A DNA stretch of 64,000 nt from Azolla caroliniana. Taxonomy: Eukaryota; Polypodiophyta. The notes beneath the pieces are model-generated. The model was given only the letters and a program-made list of their open reading frames with translations, did not search any database and was not told the origin of the DNA. The stretch lies in contig JBHGNT010000005.1 in assembly GCA_043228905.1 (NCBI GenBank), forward strand, positions 7,192,001-7,256,000. Direction: 5' to 3'. The translations under genes were made by a program, and so were the position numbers. Below are positions 60,381-64,000 of this stretch, one piece after another (within the stretch, counting starts at the first letter, position 1; each line of letters begins with the position of its first letter).

Positions 60381-61079
60381 TCTTACAAAGTAAAGACTCT
60401 ACTCTTCTCGTATATGTTGAGAGAGAGCGAGAGATAGAGAGAGAGAGAGAGAAAATCGGTAAGGTTCCAATGGGGACTAACAATCGACAACGGTTCGAAC
60501 CGAACCAAACCGCGAAACTGCGGCTTAATGGTTTAAACAGTACATTCCGCAATGGCATCTCGTAAATTAAGAAATTTATATGGAGTAATAGAGAGGTGAG
60601 AAAATAGGGTTTCGAACCCACCCAAGAGGTAGTGCTAGTAACTTACCACTAGTGTAAGCTATTTACGACAAGACAAAGAGAGAGAGACATCCTCAAGGCC
60701 TTGATCCTCAACGACGAAACTTGGAGGCATAATTTTAACCCTATTATGAATCAACTCTTCCAATCGGCAAAACATGTATCTATCACATCCTAGAACCTCA
60801 ATGACAAGCATTAGAGGCATAGTTCTAATCATTATATGAATTAGCTTTGCACTTTTGGAAAGTGACATATAGAAGCATCTCATTTGCCAAGTGTATGGAT
60901 TGCGATTTGTATGGTGGCTCTCATCCAATCCTAATATAAACATGATATTTGTCATTGCCAAGTTGAACATGTCAAGAGATGTAATGAAATATGAAAAATT
61001 ACAAATGTAACCATTAAGTTTATAAATAAGTCACCATTCATTCCTATTTCACTACGTTAATTACTAAATTAGCATAATC
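60381..61079. other. Intergenic stretch with SINE and a short duplication
   Basis: A GA microsatellite is at about 60420-60452. 60588-60662 is the SINE-like segment. 60680-60870 contains two diverged ~80-bp direct copies (AGAACCTCAA(C/T)GAC-type start, GAGGCATA(A/G)TT, TATGAAT(C/T)A). A 103-codon minus-strand open frame across these copies has no family resemblance. Confidence 0.5.
60588..60662 (-). mobile_element. tRNA-derived SINE head, second copy
   Basis: The minus strand reads CACTAGTGGTAAGTTACTAG, then GGGTTCGAAACCC, then a TTTTCTCACCTCTCTATTA tail. This is the same block order as the plus-strand copy at 41630-41715. The B-box-like GGTTCGAAACC is well kept. Confidence 0.6.
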
Positions 61080-61568
61080 AAACAACAACTATTGGGATAC
61101 TTGTTATAGGCATGACCATATAAAATATCCCGTGGTAAGATTGTACCGTAGTATTCTATACACGTGGATAAAGTGTGAGGGCTAAACGAGTGTGTAAAGA
61201 AGGGAAGGATTACTTTTGATCCTTGGGATTGAGATAACCCATTAAGGCCAAGTGTGAACTTGCTTGGGGGCCTTAGGTGTGGCTATAAATATGAGGCCTA
61301 GCTACCCTCATTTGACATCCCTCAACTACGTCAAGACTCTATCCTTGTGGTGGATCAACTCTTGTAGCGAGCATTCTAGTACCAGGTACGCCACGACGCC
61401 ACGACGCCACGATGGTGGTATGGGATGCCGATCGAGGCTCGAGTCTGTCTCGATCCCTTCGCTCGAGGGTGGTCGGGTGGATTGGCACCCTTCTTTCTCT
61501 CTCCGCTCTTATTTTTCTATCCTTTAATTGTTTATCATATGCCTACATTAGGATCTAGCTCTAACTGT
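61080..61568 (+). mobile_element. Probable 5' LTR of a gypsy element
   Basis: The region ends just before TGTTGGTATCCAAGC (about 61565-61580), which resembles a primer-binding site complementary to initiator Met-tRNA (consensus TGGTATCAGAGC). A TATA-like GGCTATAAATATGAG lies at about 61271-61285. It precedes a gypsy gag remnant on the same strand. The left end and LTR identity cannot be confirmed, because the 3' LTR is outside the window. Confidence 0.45.
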
Positions 61569-61828
61569 TGGTATCCAAGCTTTTATTCTAATGTTTCTTT
61601 TGTTGATTGTTTTTTATTATTCTTGTTGGATGGTGATCAATCGATGTGTGATCGATCTTGATCGAGATAGCTATCAACAACGGAACTTCAATAACTCTTT
61701 CTTAATTTTTTTCTATTATTTCTTCTCCCAATCTAATCATGTATAAGTCAATATTTAAATTTTCTCATTGATTCAATTATGTTGTACAGTGATAATAATT
61801 GGTTGTATAAAACATATACATATGTGTA

Positions 61829-62060
61829 TGAGGTCAATACCTCATTTGACAAAATATTGGATATGTGATTTGTGTCGTATGTGTACGAGGTTAATACCTC
61901 AATTGCGTGTTATGTTCACATACATATGTTATGTATGCGTATGAGGTCAATACCTCAATAATTGCGATTTGTGTTGTATGCGTAAGAGGTCAATACCTCA
62001 ATTGCGTATTATGTTCATCCTTATTTTGGGTGTTTCGTGTGCATAGAGGCTATATTCCTC
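61829..62060 (+). repeat. About 50-bp tandem repeat with a palindromic core in the gypsy leader
   Basis: TGAGGTCAATACCTCA, a perfect 6-bp-arm hairpin, occurs at 61829-61844 and 61942-61957. Slight variants are at 61886-61901 and about 61984-62000, and a degraded one at about 62044-62059. Between the second and fourth copies are shared AATTGCGT and TTATGTTCA blocks. It lies between the putative primer-binding site and gag. Confidence 0.8.
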
Positions 62061-63236
62061 GATTACATCATTTGTTGGCTATGTTATGTTACGATTTTTT
62101 AAATATATGCATATGTAATCACGTGTATATGTATTCAATCGTGTACACATGATAAACATAAATATGTGTATATTAGTGTTTATTACGTGATTTTGGAATA
62201 TCGAACATTGTTCTTTTCGGGGAAAGGATCTTGGTGGTTGTCCTCACATTTTTGTGAGAATGGTGTAGTCACCATCCTTTTTCAACAAATGTTTTTGTTG
62301 TTGTCATCCCCGTTGGTCACACGATTTCACTACACGTTAGAATGAAACAATCGTAGCCACAATGATGTTGTGAGCGTTAGGGCTTGATCCACTTCATGTG
62401 AGGTCGCTCCTATGACACACACATCCAACATCCCTCCCTTGTTACATGGTTACGATGCCACCATGAGATCATCATTACGGAAGGCATTCATAATGATGTA
62501 ACAATGTGATGGGCCACGTGGACCTACTACGAAAAGAGGGCTCATGTGGCTTGACCATTAGGTTGCAGTTTGGGGTATGTCATTGTAATGATGAGACTTG
62601 AGGTTGGGTAATGTACATACATAGTTTTGAATCTTGTTAACAAGGGGGAAATAAGGTTTCCAGACACATGTATTCTTTTAAAAAACATATATGGACAAAT
62701 GCCTTTGCATATCTCTCATATGTATGATATTCAATACGAGCAACCTATTTGGTTAGTTCAGGTGTTTAATGGCTCTGTTCTGAGGTCTCGAGTTCAAGTA
62801 TGACCAAGACCATACAACATTATTGATACATGTATATGACTATAAAACATGTTTAGACTTTAGGTCTAAGTGCACTTTGGGGTCCTCGTAATAGGACTTA
62901 AAGCGCCGAAACCACATGGGTGGGGACAGAGACATAGTTTATTGTTAACATTTTCTCATGTATAAACTATTCATGATGCGAACATACATAGTTAAGCCTC
63001 GGGGAGCCGCCATAAAAAAATTGATGTAGAGATCATGGAAAGACATTCATTTGTCACCCCCATTGTTTTTAAAACACCTTTGTGTTACCATAGTAACATG
63101 ATCTTGAACCTCATCTGATACGCACGTGAGATCATGATATCGATTAATGTTTGTCCACGATATGTTTACATCTCGACATGATGTTATAACTATTTGTCTG
63201 ACCTTATCCTATTTCTTTGCCAGAAATTATCATTCA

Positions 63237-64000
63237 ATGGCTCATAATAACAACCCGATGGCATCCGCCCAAGCGGAGGGAATTCAAGGAAATCCTCCTT
63301 GGCCAATCCCCATTGAGTCATACTTTTTACAAATACAAAATTTCCTTAATTCTACCTTGCACAAGATTTCCGAACTTTGGCAATCTCATAGTGCTCTTGA
63401 GGCCCATGTCATTAGTATACAACGTGATACTAATAGACCTGATGAGCACCAATGGGAACCATCATCTGTCGTAAAGCCATTAACGGGAGAAAAGGAAAAA
63501 ATCAAAGAAGCAATCTGCACGTGATTGGGTAGATATGAGTCTCATTTTGAGATCTATCCCAAGCCAGATAGTATGAAGATTGCATATGTTGGTTGAGAAC
63601 TAGGGGGTAAGGCCACTACTTGGTGGCGTGACCTCCGCACTTTGGGGAAATTGCCAGATACCTAGACAAACTTTATCAAGGTTTTCAAGGGTAACCTCCA
63701 TCTCGAATCGAGGCAACACAAACTTTAATGAACCTCTCTAGCTAGAAGTTTTCCTCACTAGAAGACTACGTTCACCATGCTAGAACCCAAATCCAAAAAT
63801 CGGGTCTAGAAGGGGACAATTAGTTGATAGCTTGTTTTGTAATGGCATCCCCAATTCATACTATCACTGGATAGTGCACGATAAGGATCCCAAATCCTTC
63901 GAAGAGGTTGTTGAAATAGTTCTTTGTTATCAACGCACTTTGAAGAAGGACCATAACAAACTCGAAGCGCCTGGGACTAAGCAATCGCAATTCGCTGGGA
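63237..64000 (+). pseudogene. Decayed Ty3/gypsy gag, continuing past the window
   Basis: After ATG 63237 the frame runs to a stop near 63524. Frameshifted continuations read SHFEIYPKPDSMKIAYVG, then GGKATTWWRDLRTLGKLPDT, then SLDSARIRIPNPSKR-like pieces. This matches the order of plant gypsy gag (F-x-x-x-P, K-x-x-x-x-x, A-x-x-WW, F-x-x-x-F). Stops and frameshifts make it non-functional. With the putative LTR and leader it forms one element entering from the left. Confidence 0.65.

Noticed and set aside
60659-60970. 103-codon minus-strand open frame
   Set aside because: It spans a short direct duplication next to a SINE and resembles no known protein.
62755-62815. tRNA-like boxes (GGTTAGTTCAGG and GAGTTCAAGT)
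   Set aside because: Acceptor and anticodon stems do not form convincingly; it may be leader sequence of the gypsy element.
1-64000. CRISPR arrays, bacterial operons or ribosome-binding sites
   Set aside because: Genes contain spliceosomal introns and plant-specific domains; repeat arrays here are direct tandem repeats without spacers.

Overview
The window is nuclear DNA of a flowering plant. It is AT-rich and carries long introns, long gene-poor stretches and decayed retrotransposons of several classes. The gene families are plant-specific or plant-typed: a U-box/ARM E3 ligase, a vacuolar sorting receptor, a FIG4-like SAC phosphatase, a mitochondrial ISU scaffold and a plant J-domain protein. 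The species cannot be fixed from sequence alone.

Layout. 1-905 is a decayed L1-type LINE. 1127-17742 (+) is a 16-exon SAC-domain phosphoinositide phosphatase gene whose introns 3 and 12 hold LINE and copia debris and several tandem duplications. 20006-25141 (-) is a 1000-residue U-box/armadillo E3 ligase with three coding exons and a 5'-UTR intron. 30222-35691 (-) is a complete 12-exon vacuolar sorting receptor. 36.7-44.3 kb shows no gene, only tRNA-derived SINE-like sequence and small repeats. 44353-47850 (-) is the mitochondrial Fe-S scaffold ISU in three exons. 49023-51318 is a compact gag-protease element bounded by 247-bp inverted (not direct) terminal repeats. 51.6-53.1 kb is a decayed Ty3/gypsy pol. 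57326-58903 (-) is a J-domain protein in one coding exon. 61.1-64.0 kb is the leader and decayed gag of another gypsy element that runs off the window.

The five host genes look intact and functionally unrelated: endomembrane lipid signalling (SAC), ubiquitination (PUB), vacuolar cargo sorting (VSR), mitochondrial Fe-S assembly (ISU) and chaperone work (J protein). SAC and VSR both act on the endosome/vacuole route, but they are on opposite strands about 12 kb apart and nothing indicates co-regulation.

The strongest unusual observations are these. (1) The gag-pro element has near-identical inverted terminal repeats, TG/CA ends and a GTAT target duplication. (2) A minisatellite in the last VSR intron looks like the exon-11/5' splice junction amplified about 15-fold; failure to splice there would remove the YMPL sorting signal. 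(3) An array of about 11 short repeats upstream of the J-protein gene has supplied its first 30 codons. (4) A cluster of ACGT-core motifs sits in the likely J-protein promoter. (5) The window as a whole has an unusual load of short direct tandem duplications. All exon coordinates were derived by hand from reading frame, GT/AG sites and family resemblance.
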